Positions 30,567-40,231 are shown, counted from the stretch's first letter. The stretch: 64,000 nucleotides of DNA from AC-32 sp038237925 (GCA_038237925.1 JBBRYF010000012.1:1-64000); one strand, 5' to 3'. Made by a program: numbers and translations. The notes: generated by a model from the sequence alone, not told the origin.

Positions 30567-30573
30567 GTGCCCG

Positions 30574-31755
30574 TCAGCCCGAGATCAGGTTCTGCCACTG
30601 GGTCAGGTACTTCTGATTGTTGAGCGCCTTGCTGTCGAAGATCTTGACCTTGTCCAGCATCGCCTTCGTCGGGAAGATGAGCGTGTTCTTCGCGACCGCC
30701 GGGTCGTACTTCCTCGCAAACGTGCCCGAGCCCACCACCGGCGGGATGTAGTAGATGCCCGTGATGTTCCGCTTCGGGTCGCCCGCTTCCATGAGACCCT
30801 GGACGCTGGGGTCGTACACGTAATTCATGTAGACCGACGCGGTGTAGACGTTGCCGCCCTTCGGGATCAGCATGTTGTCTGTCCACAGCGCACCGCCCGC
30901 GTCCGGGATGTTCCAGTGGATGTGCTTGTTGCCGATCTGCGCGATGTCGCCGGACCACGACATGGCAGCGGCGAGGTCGCCCTTCGCGAGCGACGGTGCG
31001 TAGTCGTTGCCCGTGAACTGGCGGATCTGCTTGTCGTCGACGGCCTTCTTGATCCGCTTGAAGGCAGCGTTGAACGCCTTGTTGGTCACCTTGGTTGGGT
31101 CGTCGCCGTTCGCGAGCATCACGATGGTGAGCGCGTCGCCCATCGAGTTCAGGCACGTGACCTTGCCCTTCAGCTTGGGCTTGGTGAGCAGGTCGTCGAC
31201 CGAAAGCACCGGATCGGACAGCGTGTCGTTGTAGGCGATGCCTGTCATGCCGGACTGCCACGGCAGGCTGTAGTCGCGGTTCGGGTCGAAGTTCGGATGC
31301 TTCTGGACGTCGACCAGGTTCTTCATGTTCGGGATGGCCGACTTGTCGAGCTTCTCGGCCCAGCCCTTCCTGATCATCAGCGACAGGTAGCGGTCGTTGT
31401 CGGTGAGGACGACGATGTCGCGGTTGACCGACTGGCCGCGCGAGAGCGGGCCCTGGATCTTCCCGAAGAACGAGGCGTTGTCGTTGATGTCCTCGACGTA
31501 GTCGACGTGGACGCCGGTCTTCTTCTGGAAAGCGATCAGCGACGGATGGCTGTGGGTCTTGTTGTTCGTGTCGATATAGAGCGTCCAGTTGGAGAAGTGC
31601 AGGGTCTTCGCGAGCGTGTGCTGGACGCTCGTGGTGCCACCGCCGGCCTTCGTGCCGCTGCTGCCGCAGGCGGCGAGAATCCCAGGAAACGTGATCGCGG
31701 CGCCTCCGAGCGCTGCTCGTTCGAGCAGCTGCCGCCTGCTGAGCTGATCGGTCAT
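30574..31755 (-). CDS. potD: Polyamine-type ABC transporter substrate-binding lipoprotein (PotD-like)
   Basis: 393 residues from ATG 31755, overlapping the potA stop (ATGA). The signal sequence has both a twin-arginine motif (SRRQLLERAA) and a lipobox (GILAAC), so the protein may be a Tat-exported lipoprotein. The mature part follows SBP family 8/PotD: LHFSNWTLYIDTN, GVHVDYVEDINDNASFFGKI, LPWQSGMTGIAYN, AAAMSWSGDIAQIG and DNMLIPKGG. The exact polyamine cannot be read from sequence. Confidence 0.9.
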   Translation of the reverse strand: MTDQLSRRQLLERAALGGAAITFPGILAACGSSGTKAGGGTTSVQHTLAKTLHFSNWTLYIDTNNKTHSHPSLIAFQKKTGVHVDYVEDINDNASFFGKIQGPLSRGQSVNRDIVVLTDNDRYLSLMIRKGWAEKLDKSAIPNMKNLVDVQKHPNFDPNRDYSLPWQSGMTGIAYNDTLSDPVLSVDDLLTKPKLKGKVTCLNSMGDALTIVMLANGDDPTKVTNKAFNAAFKRIKKAVDDKQIRQFTGNDYAPSLAKGDLAAAMSWSGDIAQIGNKHIHWNIPDAGGALWTDNMLIPKGGNVYTASVYMNYVYDPSVQGLMEAGDPKRNITGIYYIPPVVGSGTFARKYDPAVAKNTLIFPTKAMLDKVKIFDSKALNNQKYLTQWQNLISG

Positions 31756-32849
31756 TCGGCTCCCTCCATCGAATCGACGACGAACGTGGAGTCAGGGCTC
31801 CACGAGATTTCGCTCGGCGCCTGGTCCGGCGCGCCGGGCTCGCTGTTCTGGACATAGACACTGACGTTCCCTGCCCGCGTCTCGAGCACGTACTGGGTCG
31901 CGACGCCGACGTAGGCCGTCTCGAGCAGGCGGCCGGTGAGCTTGTTTTCCTCGCCGTGGCCGAGTCGGATCTTCTCGGGGCGCACGCCGACGGCGACCCG
32001 GCCGGTGCGGCCCTCGAGCGCCTGCGGCGGCACGCGAACCTCCGCCCCGGACTCGAGGCGCACTGTGTCGGGCCCGGCGACGGTGCCGGCCAGCAGGTTC
32101 GAGATACCGAGGAAGCTCGCGACGAAAGCCGTCCGCGGCCGCTCGTAGAGCTCGGACGGCGGGCCGAGCTGCTCGATCTGGCCGGCGTTCATGATCGCGA
32201 TGCCGTCCGCCATCGTCATCGCCTCCTCCTGGTCGTGCGTGACGTGGATGAAGGTGATGCCGACGTCGTGCTGGATCGCCTTCAGCTCGAGCTGCATCTG
32301 CTTGCGGAGCTTGAGGTCGAGCGCACCGAGCGGCTCGTCCAGCAGCAATACGCGCGGCTTGTTGACGAGCGCCCGTGCGAGAGCGACGCGCTGCTGCTGG
32401 CCGCCCGAAAGCTGCTTCGGCTTCCGCTTGTCGAGGCCGGCGAGGCCGACCAGCTCGAGGATCGAGAGCACGCGCCCACGCATGTCGCTGCCCCGCACCC
32501 CCCGGCGCCGCAGCCCGAAGGCGACGTTCTCGAAGATGCTCAGGTGCGGGAAGAGCGCGTACGACTGGAAGACCGTGTTCACGTCGCGCTTGTACGGCGG
32601 CCTACCGCTGACCGGCTCGTCGCCGAGGTAGATCGTCCCGGAGGTCGGCTCCTCGAAGCCGCCGATCATGCGCAGCGTCGTCGTCTTGCCGCAGCCGGAG
32701 GGGCCGAGCAGCGCGAAGAAATCGCCCGGCTCGATCTCGAGCGAGAGGTTGTCGACGGCCACGACGTCGTCGAAGCGCTTGGTGACTCCGTCGAGCCGCA
32801 CGTCGGCGGTCGTCGAGGGCGTGGCCTTCTGCATCTCCGTGACCGCCAC
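31752..32849 (-). CDS. potA: Polyamine-type ABC transporter ATPase (PotA-like)
   Basis: 365 residues from GTG 32849, sharing one base with the TAG of the Lrp gene. Walker A GPSGCGKTT, Q-loop TVFQSYALFPH, signature LSGGQQQRVALARAL, Walker B VLLLDEPLGALD and H-loop VTHDQEEAM are all intact. The C-terminal TOBE-type domain (VRPEKIRLGHGEENKLTGRL) is typical of PotA/CysA-like subunits that regulate transport. It energises the PotBC channel. Confidence 0.93.
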   Translation of the reverse strand: MAVTEMQKATPSTTADVRLDGVTKRFDDVVAVDNLSLEIEPGDFFALLGPSGCGKTTTLRMIGGFEEPTSGTIYLGDEPVSGRPPYKRDVNTVFQSYALFPHLSIFENVAFGLRRRGVRGSDMRGRVLSILELVGLAGLDKRKPKQLSGGQQQRVALARALVNKPRVLLLDEPLGALDLKLRKQMQLELKAIQHDVGITFIHVTHDQEEAMTMADGIAIMNAGQIEQLGPPSELYERPRTAFVASFLGISNLLAGTVAGPDTVRLESGAEVRVPPQALEGRTGRVAVGVRPEKIRLGHGEENKLTGRLLETAYVGVATQYVLETRAGNVSVYVQNSEPGAPDQAPSEISWSPDSTFVVDSMEGAE

Positions 32850-33373
32850 TAGCTCACCCCCACTCGGAGCCCGTTCTCGACGCGGGCGCCCCAGTCGTAG
32901 AGCTGCTTCCAGAGCTCGAGGTAGAGAAAGCTCTCGGTGGACACGACCCCGGCGAGCTCGCGAATCCGATTGGTCACGTCGAGCAGCTGCCGCCGGTCGG
33001 CGCAGACGAGCTCGACGAGGATGTCGAATTGCCCCGCCGTGATCACGACGTAGCCCGCCTCGTCCCACTGCGAGATCGCGTCGGCGACCGGTTCAGGAGC
33101 GCCGCCGGTGCGGATCCCGACCATCGCGATCGCGTCGAACCCGAGCCCGAGCGGGTTGGTCACGCCCGTGACCTGGAGGATGTTGTCCTCGCACAGGCGC
33201 TGGTAGCGCGCGCGGATGGTCGCCTCGGAGACGCCGACGTCGACAGCGATGCGGCGGAACGGCTCGCGGCCGTTCTTCTGCAGCGCCTCGATCAGCCGCT
33301 GGTCGATCCGGTCGAGATGCGGTGCCGCACTGACTGCCCCCCGCCGCCGCTCGAGTCGCTCAGGTCTGCGCAA
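32849..33373 (-). CDS. Lrp/AsnC-family regulator
   Basis: 174 residues from TTG 33373; no better start precedes the conserved region. The N-terminal winged helix (LDRIDQRLIEALQKNGREPF, then VSEATIRARYQRLCEDNIL) and the RAM/ligand-binding half (AGQFDILVELVCADRRQLLD, VSTESFLYLELWKQ) fit the family. It is the first gene of the transport/catabolism operon and shares one base with potA, so it is made together with the genes it probably controls. The likely effector is a polyamine-derived amino acid. Confidence 0.9.
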   Translation of the reverse strand: MRRPERLERRRGAVSAAPHLDRIDQRLIEALQKNGREPFRRIAVDVGVSEATIRARYQRLCEDNILQVTGVTNPLGLGFDAIAMVGIRTGGAPEPVADAISQWDEAGYVVITAGQFDILVELVCADRRQLLDVTNRIRELAGVVSTESFLYLELWKQLYDWGARVENGLRVGVS

Positions 33374-33388
33374 TGCGAGGCTTTCCTA

Positions 33389-34972
33389 TCACCTCGCCTC
33401 GCATCGAGTCAATCGAGAGCCGTCCCCGTGACGAACTGGCCTGTCGAGGAAGAGCTCGCGGTCGGCCCGCTCGATCAGATCTGCGTCGTGGGTGGCGCAG
33501 ATCACCGCGGCACCGGTCTCGTGGGCCAGCCGGGCGAGCAGCTCGCCGACTGCACGTGCGTTTGCCTGGTCGAGCCGGGCCGTCGGCTCGTCGGCGAGCA
33601 GGATCGCCGGGCGAGCCGCGAGCGCGCGCGCGATCGCCGCACGCTGTCGCTCTCCCGCCGAGAGTCGATCCGCCCGGTGCTCGAGCCGGCCGGCGAGGCC
33701 GACGTCGGTGAGCGCCTGCGCGCTGCGGGCTTTCCCGCTGCCGGAGATCCCGCGCACGTGCAGGCCGAGCTCGACGTTCTCCTGTGCGGTCAGGTGGGGC
33801 ACGAGACCCGGCTCCTGGGTCACAAGCGCGACGTGCGAGCGGCGCAGCCCGGCGACGTTCGTGCGGCTCATGCTTCCGATCTCGTGACCCTGGAGCAGCA
33901 CGTGGCCGCGTGTCGGCCGGTCGAGCCCGGCAAGCAGGTGCAGCAGCGTCGTCTTCCCGCTTCCCGAACGACCGACGACCGCCGTGAGGGTGGCGCTCTC
34001 GAACTCGTGCGAGAGCCCGTCGAGGACGGGGCGCGCCGCGGTCGGAAAGCGCTTGACCAGCTCGCGCACCTCGGCGACGGTCGCACGCGCCGACGGCGGC
34101 CGCCCGCCGAGCGCGGACGGCGCCGGAGTCGCGGAGCTCGAAGCACCGGGGGCGCTCGTGATCAGCAGCCCGCTGCCTCGCAGCTCCGCATCGAGTCGGC
34201 GCGGAGAGCCGATCGCGCCGAGGAGCGGATCCGGGAGCCGGATCCAGCCCGGCTCCGTGACGACGAGCGAACTCGCGCGGCCCGGCCTGCCCTCCTCGAC
34301 GACGCGCCCGTCGCGGACGTAGACGAGCCGGTCGGCGATCTTCGCGGCCGCCTCGTCGTGGCTGACGACGACGGCGGTCGTTCCCCGTTCGCGCACGAGC
34401 TCGGCGATCAGGGCGTAGACGGCCTCCGCACTCTCGGCGTCCAGCTCGCCGGCGGGCTCGTCGGCGAGCAAGAGCCGCGGCCGATGCACCAGTGCGGCGC
34501 AGAGCGCGACGCGCTGCTGCTCTCCGCCGGAGAGCGACTCGGAGCGGTCCTCGCGACGGTCGCCGAGCTGGACTCGTTCGAGGAGGGCCGCGGCAGCGGA
34601 GCGCGCCTGCAGTCGCGGTGAGCCGAGCAGCTCGAGACTAAGCGCGACGCTGTGGGCGCAGGACAGGTCGGGCGAGAGCGCCCTGGCGTAGTGCTGGTCG
34701 AGGAGGCCCAGGTTCTGCGCCCGGAACCGCGCGATCGCCGCAGGGCCGAGGCTCTCGAGCTCGGCTCCGAGCACTCTGATAGTGCCGGCAGAGAGGGAGT
34801 CGAAGCCTCCGAGCAGGCGCAGCAGGGTCGTCTTGCCGGAGCCGCTCGGTCCCAGCACGACCACGATCTCACCCTGTTCGACCTGGAGGGAGAGACCCTG
34901 GAGCGCGACGGCGTTGCCGCCGCTCGAGCGATGGATGCGGAACGCGTCGCGAACGTCGATCGCCGGGCTCAC
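33389..34972 (-). CDS. Double ABC ATPase of a LolCDE/MacB-like transporter
   Basis: 527 residues with two complete nucleotide-binding domains: Walker A GPSGSGKTTLLRLLGG (first half) and GRSGSGKTTLLHLLAG (second half); signatures LSGGEQQRVALCAAL and LSAGERQRAAIARAL; Walker B RLLLADEPAGELD and AILLADEPTARLD. The second signature has Ala where Gly is usual. A linker of about 70 residues (GSPRRLDAELRG and on) joins the halves. The ATG overlaps the stop of the FtsX-like permease (ATGA), so the two form one exporter. Such systems in actinobacteria move lipoproteins or antibiotics or act mechanically on the envelope. Confidence 0.88.
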   Translation of the reverse strand: MSPAIDVRDAFRIHRSSGGNAVALQGLSLQVEQGEIVVVLGPSGSGKTTLLRLLGGFDSLSAGTIRVLGAELESLGPAAIARFRAQNLGLLDQHYARALSPDLSCAHSVALSLELLGSPRLQARSAAAALLERVQLGDRREDRSESLSGGEQQRVALCAALVHRPRLLLADEPAGELDAESAEAVYALIAELVRERGTTAVVVSHDEAAAKIADRLVYVRDGRVVEEGRPGRASSLVVTEPGWIRLPDPLLGAIGSPRRLDAELRGSGLLITSAPGASSSATPAPSALGGRPPSARATVAEVRELVKRFPTAARPVLDGLSHEFESATLTAVVGRSGSGKTTLLHLLAGLDRPTRGHVLLQGHEIGSMSRTNVAGLRRSHVALVTQEPGLVPHLTAQENVELGLHVRGISGSGKARSAQALTDVGLAGRLEHRADRLSAGERQRAAIARALAARPAILLADEPTARLDQANARAVGELLARLAHETGAAVICATHDADLIERADRELFLDRPVRHGDGSRLTRCEAR

Positions 34973-37900
34973 TCGAGGCTCCAGGACGCTCGTCGTGGCC
35001 GTTCGCTACGGAAGGCCGCCAACGAGGTGCCTTCCGCAACGAGGGCGGCGGTGACGGCGAGGGCGAGGACGCCGAGACCCGACGCGAGCCAGGCCGGGTC
35101 GAAGCGAAGCGGAGGCTCAGGAGTGGCCGTGGTCGCCGAGACGCGCACGAGGGACACCACGAGTCGCGAGAGCAGAGCGCCCAGGCCGACGCCCCCGACG
35201 ATGCCGAGGCCGACGAGGATCACGGCCCGGGTCCGTAGCTGCGCGCGCAGACGGCGCGGCGGGACGCCCTGGGCCTCGAGGTCGAAGAAGTCGCTCCGCT
35301 CGTCGCGGAGCTCGCCGAGGATGCCCACCCAGAAGCCGAGGACGGCGATCACGAGGGCGACGACGCCCGCCGCGGAGAGGGCGAGCTCCGTGGCGCGCGC
35401 GAGCGGGTCGGCTGCCTGGCGATGCTCGATGCTCGCGCGTGAGGCCACGTGCAGGCGCGAGAACGGAGGCCGGCGCAAGGCTGACGCCGCAGCTCGATCG
35501 TGGGGAGCCGAAACCCAGACCTCGTTCGGACGTCCTTCGCCGGGCGCGCCGGCGTCGATCGCCGTCGAGAGCCTGGCGCCGTCGACGAGCACGAACGGGC
35601 CCGAGGCGGAGGGAACCGTCGGCATCCTCGTCGCGACCCCGACGATGCGCGCCGGGACGGCGACGTCCTGGAAGTCGAGTCTCGTCTCGCGGCCGATGCC
35701 GCCCGCCGCCTGCGCGATGTCGGGAGAGACGACCGCGGGGACGAGCCGTCCGTCGCTCGGCTCCTTCGGCCGGAACAGGAGCCGGGCGCCCGTGTCCTGG
35801 AAGGCAAAGGCCAAGCGCACGTGTCCGCGCGTCCGGGTGACTCGGCCGCCGGTCGCGAGCAACCAGCCGCGCCAGCCCGTGACCAGCCGCCGTCTCCCGG
35901 GCCCGAGGCCGGCGCGCAGCGGCCCCAGCTCGAGCGACCCCGAAGGTGCTGTCGAAACCTCGCTCTCGGTCTCGCGATGGGCGAGGAAGAACTGCTCGTT
36001 GGCCGGAAGCGAAAGCTGGAGGCCGAGCACGTTCAGAGGCGTTCCGGGCCGGAGCCGGGTCGAGAGCAGGGTCGATCCCCGCTGCAGGGGGCGCAAGGGG
36101 AGCACGCGGATCCGCCCCTGGTCGCCGACGACGACGAGCCCGACCACGACGTTGCGGCCGCGCAACCGAGCCGCCACCGTCAGCCTCGTCGCGTCGGACG
36201 GCACGGCCACGCTGGCCAGGCGCGGCTCTCCGCCTTGGCTGAGCCGGCCCGCGATCGTCCGCGGCGGCAGGGCCGAGTAGTCGGAGCGCCAGTGCAGTCG
36301 TTGGATCGCGTCGGCGGGAACGCCGAGCACCGTCGGCGACAGGACGAGCGACCCGCTTCCCGCCGTCGTCGCGCTCAGCCGGAGCACCGGATAGGCCCGT
36401 GCTCCACCGCCGATCCGGCGGTAGCGGGCGAGCTGCGCCGCGTCGAGTGGCAAGACCAGCCGCGAGCCCTCGCTGAGCGTGAAGTCGAGCGGGACTTCGA
36501 AGCCCGCCTGGTCGGCCGCCCCGCGGGTGAGCGTCGCCCGGTAGGTGGCGGCGAAGAGGGCAAGCCCGAGGGCGACCGCGATGAACGCGCAGCTCACGAC
36601 CGTGCGGGAGGGCGCGCGCGCCAGCGCGAGCACGGCGAGGCGGAACGCGACGGAGCCGTTGCGGGTGAGCCGCTCCGTCGCCCGCATCGCCGGTCCGAGC
36701 AGGCGGCCGAAAACGACCGCGACCGTGAAGCAAACCAGTAGCGGCAGCAGGAGCAAGACGGTGCTCCCGGACGAGACCGACTGCGGGTCGAGCGCGCCCC
36801 GGCTCAGTCCGACCGCGATCGCCGCCGCGGCGCCAACCGCGGCGACGTCGACCAGCCGCACCCGTCGTCGGCCCCCCTCGCCGTCGTCGCTCGAGAACGC
36901 CGCCGCGACGAGCAGCAGGGTCGTCGCGACCCAGGCGCCCGCCAGCGCTGCCAGCGTCACGACGCCCAGGAGGGCATGGGCGAGGATCTGACCCACCGGC
37001 AGTCCGGCTGCGTCCGCGATCGCCGACGTGACGGCGGCACCGATCGCGAGGCCCGCGAGTCCGCCCGCCAGCGTCATCGCGCCGATCTCGGCGCTGGGGG
37101 CGAGCGTCACCTGCCAGCGTCGCGCGCCGCGTGCGCGCAGCCGCCGCCGCTCGCTCGCGAGCGCGCGCCTGAGCCCGATGGCGGCGATGATCGCAAATCC
37201 AAGCAGGAGCGCGCTCGTCTCCCCTCCGACCAGGACGAGACGCTCGGCGGCGATCCTGCCCCGGGTCGACGCATCGAGCAAAGCCGCATCCGGGCCGCTC
37301 AACCGGAACGCCAGATCGGCGGCGAGTGCAGACTGCGCCCGCGACTCGGCCGCGAGGATCCAGCCAACGTCCCAGGTGTGCAGCCGATCGACCCGAAGCG
37401 GCGAGACCCACGAGTAGACCCGGTAGAAGAGCGCCAAGGCCTCGAGGCGCTGCAGCGCCCCGACGCTCGGCGCGAGCAGCAACGTCGGCCGGCTCGCGCC
37501 CCCGCCCGTGGCGGCCGAGACGTCGCCGAAGAGCGCCGGATCGCGAAGCGCGGCGATGCCGACCCGGCGAAGCCGCAAGCCGCCCTGCGCCAGCCGGGGT
37601 GCGCCCCCGCCGCCGAGCTGCAGCACCTCGCACGCGGAGCTCCGGCACGAGCGGGGAAGGCGCCCGGAGCGCAGCCGGACTGCCTGCGCGAGGTCGTCCA
37701 CGGCTGCGAGCTCGACGAGCTCTCCCTGCACGCGCAGCTCCCGGACGAGGATCACCCGGCGCGTAGCACCTCCACCAAGCGTCGCCGTGGCGCGCCTGGC
37801 CCGTCGGTCCGCCTGAGCGTAGGCGCGCCCGTCGAGCGGCAGACCGAACCGGTCGACCCGGAATCCGCGCGCGGTCCCCGGGAGCCCGTCGAGCGCCCGC

Positions 37901-38076
37901 GCGAGCGCCTGCTGGCGCGCGATGAGGCTCCCGCCGAGCACCGAGACGAGCATCGCGAACGCGAGCGCGACGCCGCCGACGAGGAGCGCGGACCTGAGCG
38001 GCTGCGAACGCAGTCTCGCGCGCGCGACCGCCAGCGGCGCGCGAATCCGATGGAGGGAAGAGGAAAGCTGCGACAC
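34969..38076 (-). CDS. Large FtsX-like permease (two FtsX modules)
   Basis: 1035 residues from GTG 38076. An N-terminal membrane helix (LLVGGVALAFAMLVSVLGGS) is followed by a large extracytoplasmic region, four helices of the first FtsX module near residues 285-420, a second extracytoplasmic region (about 510-880) and C-terminal FtsX helices (VVALVIAVLGFWVGILGELR, VGLGIVGGVGLGALLSRLVV). It is the permease for the double ATPase encoded downstream with a 4-nt overlap. A perfect inverted repeat overlies the GTG. It may be controlled by the divergent CGNR regulator. Confidence 0.85.
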   Translation of the reverse strand: MSQLSSSLHRIRAPLAVARARLRSQPLRSALLVGGVALAFAMLVSVLGGSLIARQQALARALDGLPGTARGFRVDRFGLPLDGRAYAQADRRARRATATLGGGATRRVILVRELRVQGELVELAAVDDLAQAVRLRSGRLPRSCRSSACEVLQLGGGGAPRLAQGGLRLRRVGIAALRDPALFGDVSAATGGGASRPTLLLAPSVGALQRLEALALFYRVYSWVSPLRVDRLHTWDVGWILAAESRAQSALAADLAFRLSGPDAALLDASTRGRIAAERLVLVGGETSALLLGFAIIAAIGLRRALASERRRLRARGARRWQVTLAPSAEIGAMTLAGGLAGLAIGAAVTSAIADAAGLPVGQILAHALLGVVTLAALAGAWVATTLLLVAAAFSSDDGEGGRRRVRLVDVAAVGAAAAIAVGLSRGALDPQSVSSGSTVLLLLPLLVCFTVAVVFGRLLGPAMRATERLTRNGSVAFRLAVLALARAPSRTVVSCAFIAVALGLALFAATYRATLTRGAADQAGFEVPLDFTLSEGSRLVLPLDAAQLARYRRIGGGARAYPVLRLSATTAGSGSLVLSPTVLGVPADAIQRLHWRSDYSALPPRTIAGRLSQGGEPRLASVAVPSDATRLTVAARLRGRNVVVGLVVVGDQGRIRVLPLRPLQRGSTLLSTRLRPGTPLNVLGLQLSLPANEQFFLAHRETESEVSTAPSGSLELGPLRAGLGPGRRRLVTGWRGWLLATGGRVTRTRGHVRLAFAFQDTGARLLFRPKEPSDGRLVPAVVSPDIAQAAGGIGRETRLDFQDVAVPARIVGVATRMPTVPSASGPFVLVDGARLSTAIDAGAPGEGRPNEVWVSAPHDRAAASALRRPPFSRLHVASRASIEHRQAADPLARATELALSAAGVVALVIAVLGFWVGILGELRDERSDFFDLEAQGVPPRRLRAQLRTRAVILVGLGIVGGVGLGALLSRLVVSLVRVSATTATPEPPLRFDPAWLASGLGVLALAVTAALVAEGTSLAAFRSERPRRASWSLE

Positions 38077-38101
38077 CGGCAGTGGGACTTTACCGGTGTC
38101 G
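38071..38101. promoter_or_regulatory. Operator-like inverted repeat over the FtsX start
   Basis: CGACACCGG (38071-38079) and CCGGTGTCG (38093-38101) are exact inverse copies spaced by 13 bp. The left arm contains the GTG start codon of the FtsX-like gene, and the right arm ends 15 bp before the GTG of the divergent CGNR regulator. Binding there would block both genes. The symmetry is seen; the binding protein is inferred. Confidence 0.55.
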
Positions 38102-38116
38102 TAAACTACGCGGCAA

Positions 38117-38623
38117 GTGGCCCCTCGTTACGACATCCCGAGAGCCGCGCCCGAGCCGCTGCGCCAGGTGCAGCTGTTCGTGAACAGCGTCGATCTCCAC
38201 AACGGCGTCGAATGGCTGCCCGACTGGCTGGACGCTCGCGGCCTCGTCGTAGAGGAGGCGCGCGCGACCGAGCTGCGGGAGGCGCTCCGACTGCTGCTGC
38301 GCGCGAACAACGGTGACCCGATCGACGCGACCGCCCTCGAGCTCGTCAACCGCACCGCCGCTCGTGTGAGGCCCGAGCTCGACCGCGAGGGGAGGCTCCG
38401 CTTCACAACTGAGGGCGACGGCCTCGACGAGATCGTGGCGATCGTCCTCGGCGCCACCCGCGACGGCAGCTGGAGACGGCTGAAGGCCTGCCCGAACTGC
38501 TGCTGGTCCTTCTACGACGGCTCGCCGAACCGCTCCGCGACCTGGTGCTCGATGCAGCTTTGCGGCAACCGGAAGAAAACCCGCGCGTACCGGCGCCGCC
38601 ACCGTGGCCGCGCCGCCTCCTGA
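38117..38623 (+). CDS. CGNR zinc-finger (ABATE-domain) regulator
   Basis: 168 residues from GTG 38117. The N-terminal ABATE domain (QVQLFVNSVDLHNGVEWLPD) is followed by the C-terminal zinc finger of the CGNR type: ACPNCCWSFYDGS, then ATWCSMQLCGNRKK, ending in a basic tail (RAYRRRHRG). Cysteines CxxC, C and C plus the CGNR signature are all present. Proteins of this kind are predicted stress-responsive transcription factors in actinobacteria. It is divergent from the FtsX/ATPase genes and separated only by a short operator-like region, so it probably controls them and itself. Confidence 0.9.
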   Translation: MAPRYDIPRAAPEPLRQVQLFVNSVDLHNGVEWLPDWLDARGLVVEEARATELREALRLLLRANNGDPIDATALELVNRTAARVRPELDREGRLRFTTEGDGLDEIVAIVLGATRDGSWRRLKACPNCCWSFYDGSPNRSATWCSMQLCGNRKKTRAYRRRHRGRAAS

Positions 38624-38656
38624 ACCGGCCGAAATCCGTCGCCTCGCGACCCGGCT

Positions 38657-40093
38657 TCAGTCGATCTTGGCCATCACGTGCTTGATCTGCTGGTAGTCCT
38701 CGAGCGAGTACGCGCTCAGGTCCTTGCCGTAGCCCGACTGCTTGAAGCCGCCGTGCGGCATCTCCGAGACCAGCGGGATGTGGTCGTTGATCCAGACCGT
38801 CCCGAACTGGAGTCTCCGGGCGGCGTTCAGGGCCCGGCCGACGTCGCGCGTCCACACCGAGGCGGCTAGGCCGTAGTTGACGTCGTTGGCCCACGCGATC
38901 GCCTGGTCATCGTCGGCGAAGCGCTGCACCGTCACGACCGGGCCGAAGACCTCGCGCTGGACGATCTCGTCCTCCTGACCGACCTCGGCGACGACCGTCG
39001 GCTTGACGAAAAAGCCGCGGTCGCCGTTCGTACCGCCGCCGGTGAGCACCTTCGCGCCCTTGGCGCGGTCAAGGAAGCCGAGCACGCGCTCCTGCTGGGA
39101 TTTCGAGATCACCGGGCCCATCTCGATCTCGTCGCCTTCCGCGGGATCGCCGACGTGCAGCCCTTCGACGAGCGGCACGAGCTCCTCGAGCAGCTTGTCG
39201 TAGATCTTCGGGCCTGCGACGACGCGTGAGGCGGCCGTGCAGTCCTGGCCGGAGTTCCAATAGCCGGCGATCTTGATCCCCTCGGCGACCGCGGCCGGGT
39301 CGGCGTCGTCGAAGACGAGTACCGGTGCCTTGCCGCCTAGCTCGAGGTGCACGCGCTTGAGCGTGTCCGCGGCCGTCCGCGCGATCTCCTTGCCGGTCGC
39401 GACGTCGCCGGTCAGCGAGACCATGCGCACGTCGGGGTGGCGGACGATCCCGGCGCCGACAGGCTCGCCGTCGCCCGTGATCACGTTGAGCACGCCCGCC
39501 GGCAGGATCTCGCCCGCCAGCTCGGCGAAGCGAAGCGTCGTCAGCGGCGTCTGCTCGGACGGCTTCAACACCTGGACGTTGCCGGCGGCGAGCGCGGGCG
39601 CGACCTTCCAGATCGCCATCATCAGCGGGTAGTTCCAGGGCGCGATCCCGCCGACGATCCCGACCGGCTCGCGGCGGATCATCGAGGTGTAGCCACGCAT
39701 GTACTCGCCGGCGGCCTTGCCCTCGAGCACGCGGGCGGCGCCGGCGAAATACCGCAGGTTGTCCGCCGAGACCGGCAGCTCGTCGCGCGCGTACGAGAGC
39801 GGCTTGCCGACGTTCTGCGACTCGAGCTCGGCCAGCTCCTCGGCGTGGTCGTCGATCGCCCCCGCCAGAGCGAGCAGCGCCTCGCTGCGCTCCTGCGGCG
39901 TCGTCTCGAGCCACTCCGGCAACGCCTTCTTCGCCGCCTCGACGGCGCGGTCGACGTCCGCCTGCGTCCCTCGGGGGACCTCGGCGATCGTCTCGCCGGT
40001 CGCGGGGTTCAGCACCTCCATCGTGCCGCCCTCGACCGCGTCCACCCACTCGCCGCCGACCCAGTTCTTGTGCTGCGCAACCGTCACGCTCAT
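38657..40093 (-). CDS. Gamma-aminobutyraldehyde-type aldehyde dehydrogenase
   Basis: 478 residues from ATG 40093. The catalytic Cys285 (SGQDCTAASR), general base Glu251 (LELGGKAP), Asn154 of PWNYP and the NAD-binding LTGDVATGKEI (residues 227-237) are all present. The region around TCTAASR and the overall length fit PatD/gamma-aminobutyraldehyde or betaine aldehyde dehydrogenases. It lies 138 nt downstream of the second polyamine transporter and should oxidise the aminoaldehyde produced by the transaminase or amine oxidase of the other operon to the amino acid, e.g. GABA. The NAD dependence is inferred from the family. Confidence 0.92.
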   Translation of the reverse strand: MSVTVAQHKNWVGGEWVDAVEGGTMEVLNPATGETIAEVPRGTQADVDRAVEAAKKALPEWLETTPQERSEALLALAGAIDDHAEELAELESQNVGKPLSYARDELPVSADNLRYFAGAARVLEGKAAGEYMRGYTSMIRREPVGIVGGIAPWNYPLMMAIWKVAPALAAGNVQVLKPSEQTPLTTLRFAELAGEILPAGVLNVITGDGEPVGAGIVRHPDVRMVSLTGDVATGKEIARTAADTLKRVHLELGGKAPVLVFDDADPAAVAEGIKIAGYWNSGQDCTAASRVVAGPKIYDKLLEELVPLVEGLHVGDPAEGDEIEMGPVISKSQQERVLGFLDRAKGAKVLTGGGTNGDRGFFVKPTVVAEVGQEDEIVQREVFGPVVTVQRFADDDQAIAWANDVNYGLAASVWTRDVGRALNAARRLQFGTVWINDHIPLVSEMPHGGFKQSGYGKDLSAYSLEDYQQIKHVMAKID

Positions 40094-40213
40094 GGAAACC
40101 CTCCCGGTCGAATCTCGGCGTCAGCCTATCCCGATAGCCGCGATGATTATGCCCGGACGGATCGACCGGTCGGTTCAGACGGACGCACGGGCAGAGCCCG
40201 CGCGTCCTGACAC

Positions 40214-40231
40214 GGCACCGCAAGCGGTGCC
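40214..40231 (-). terminator. Hairpin at the end of the second transporter operon
   Basis: Read on the minus strand, GGCACCG-CTTG-CGGTGCC overlaps the stop codon of the permease gene. A 7-bp GC stem with 4-nt loop and no T-run. It could end or attenuate transcription before the aldehyde dehydrogenase gene. No other signal is seen in 40094-40213. Confidence 0.45.
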
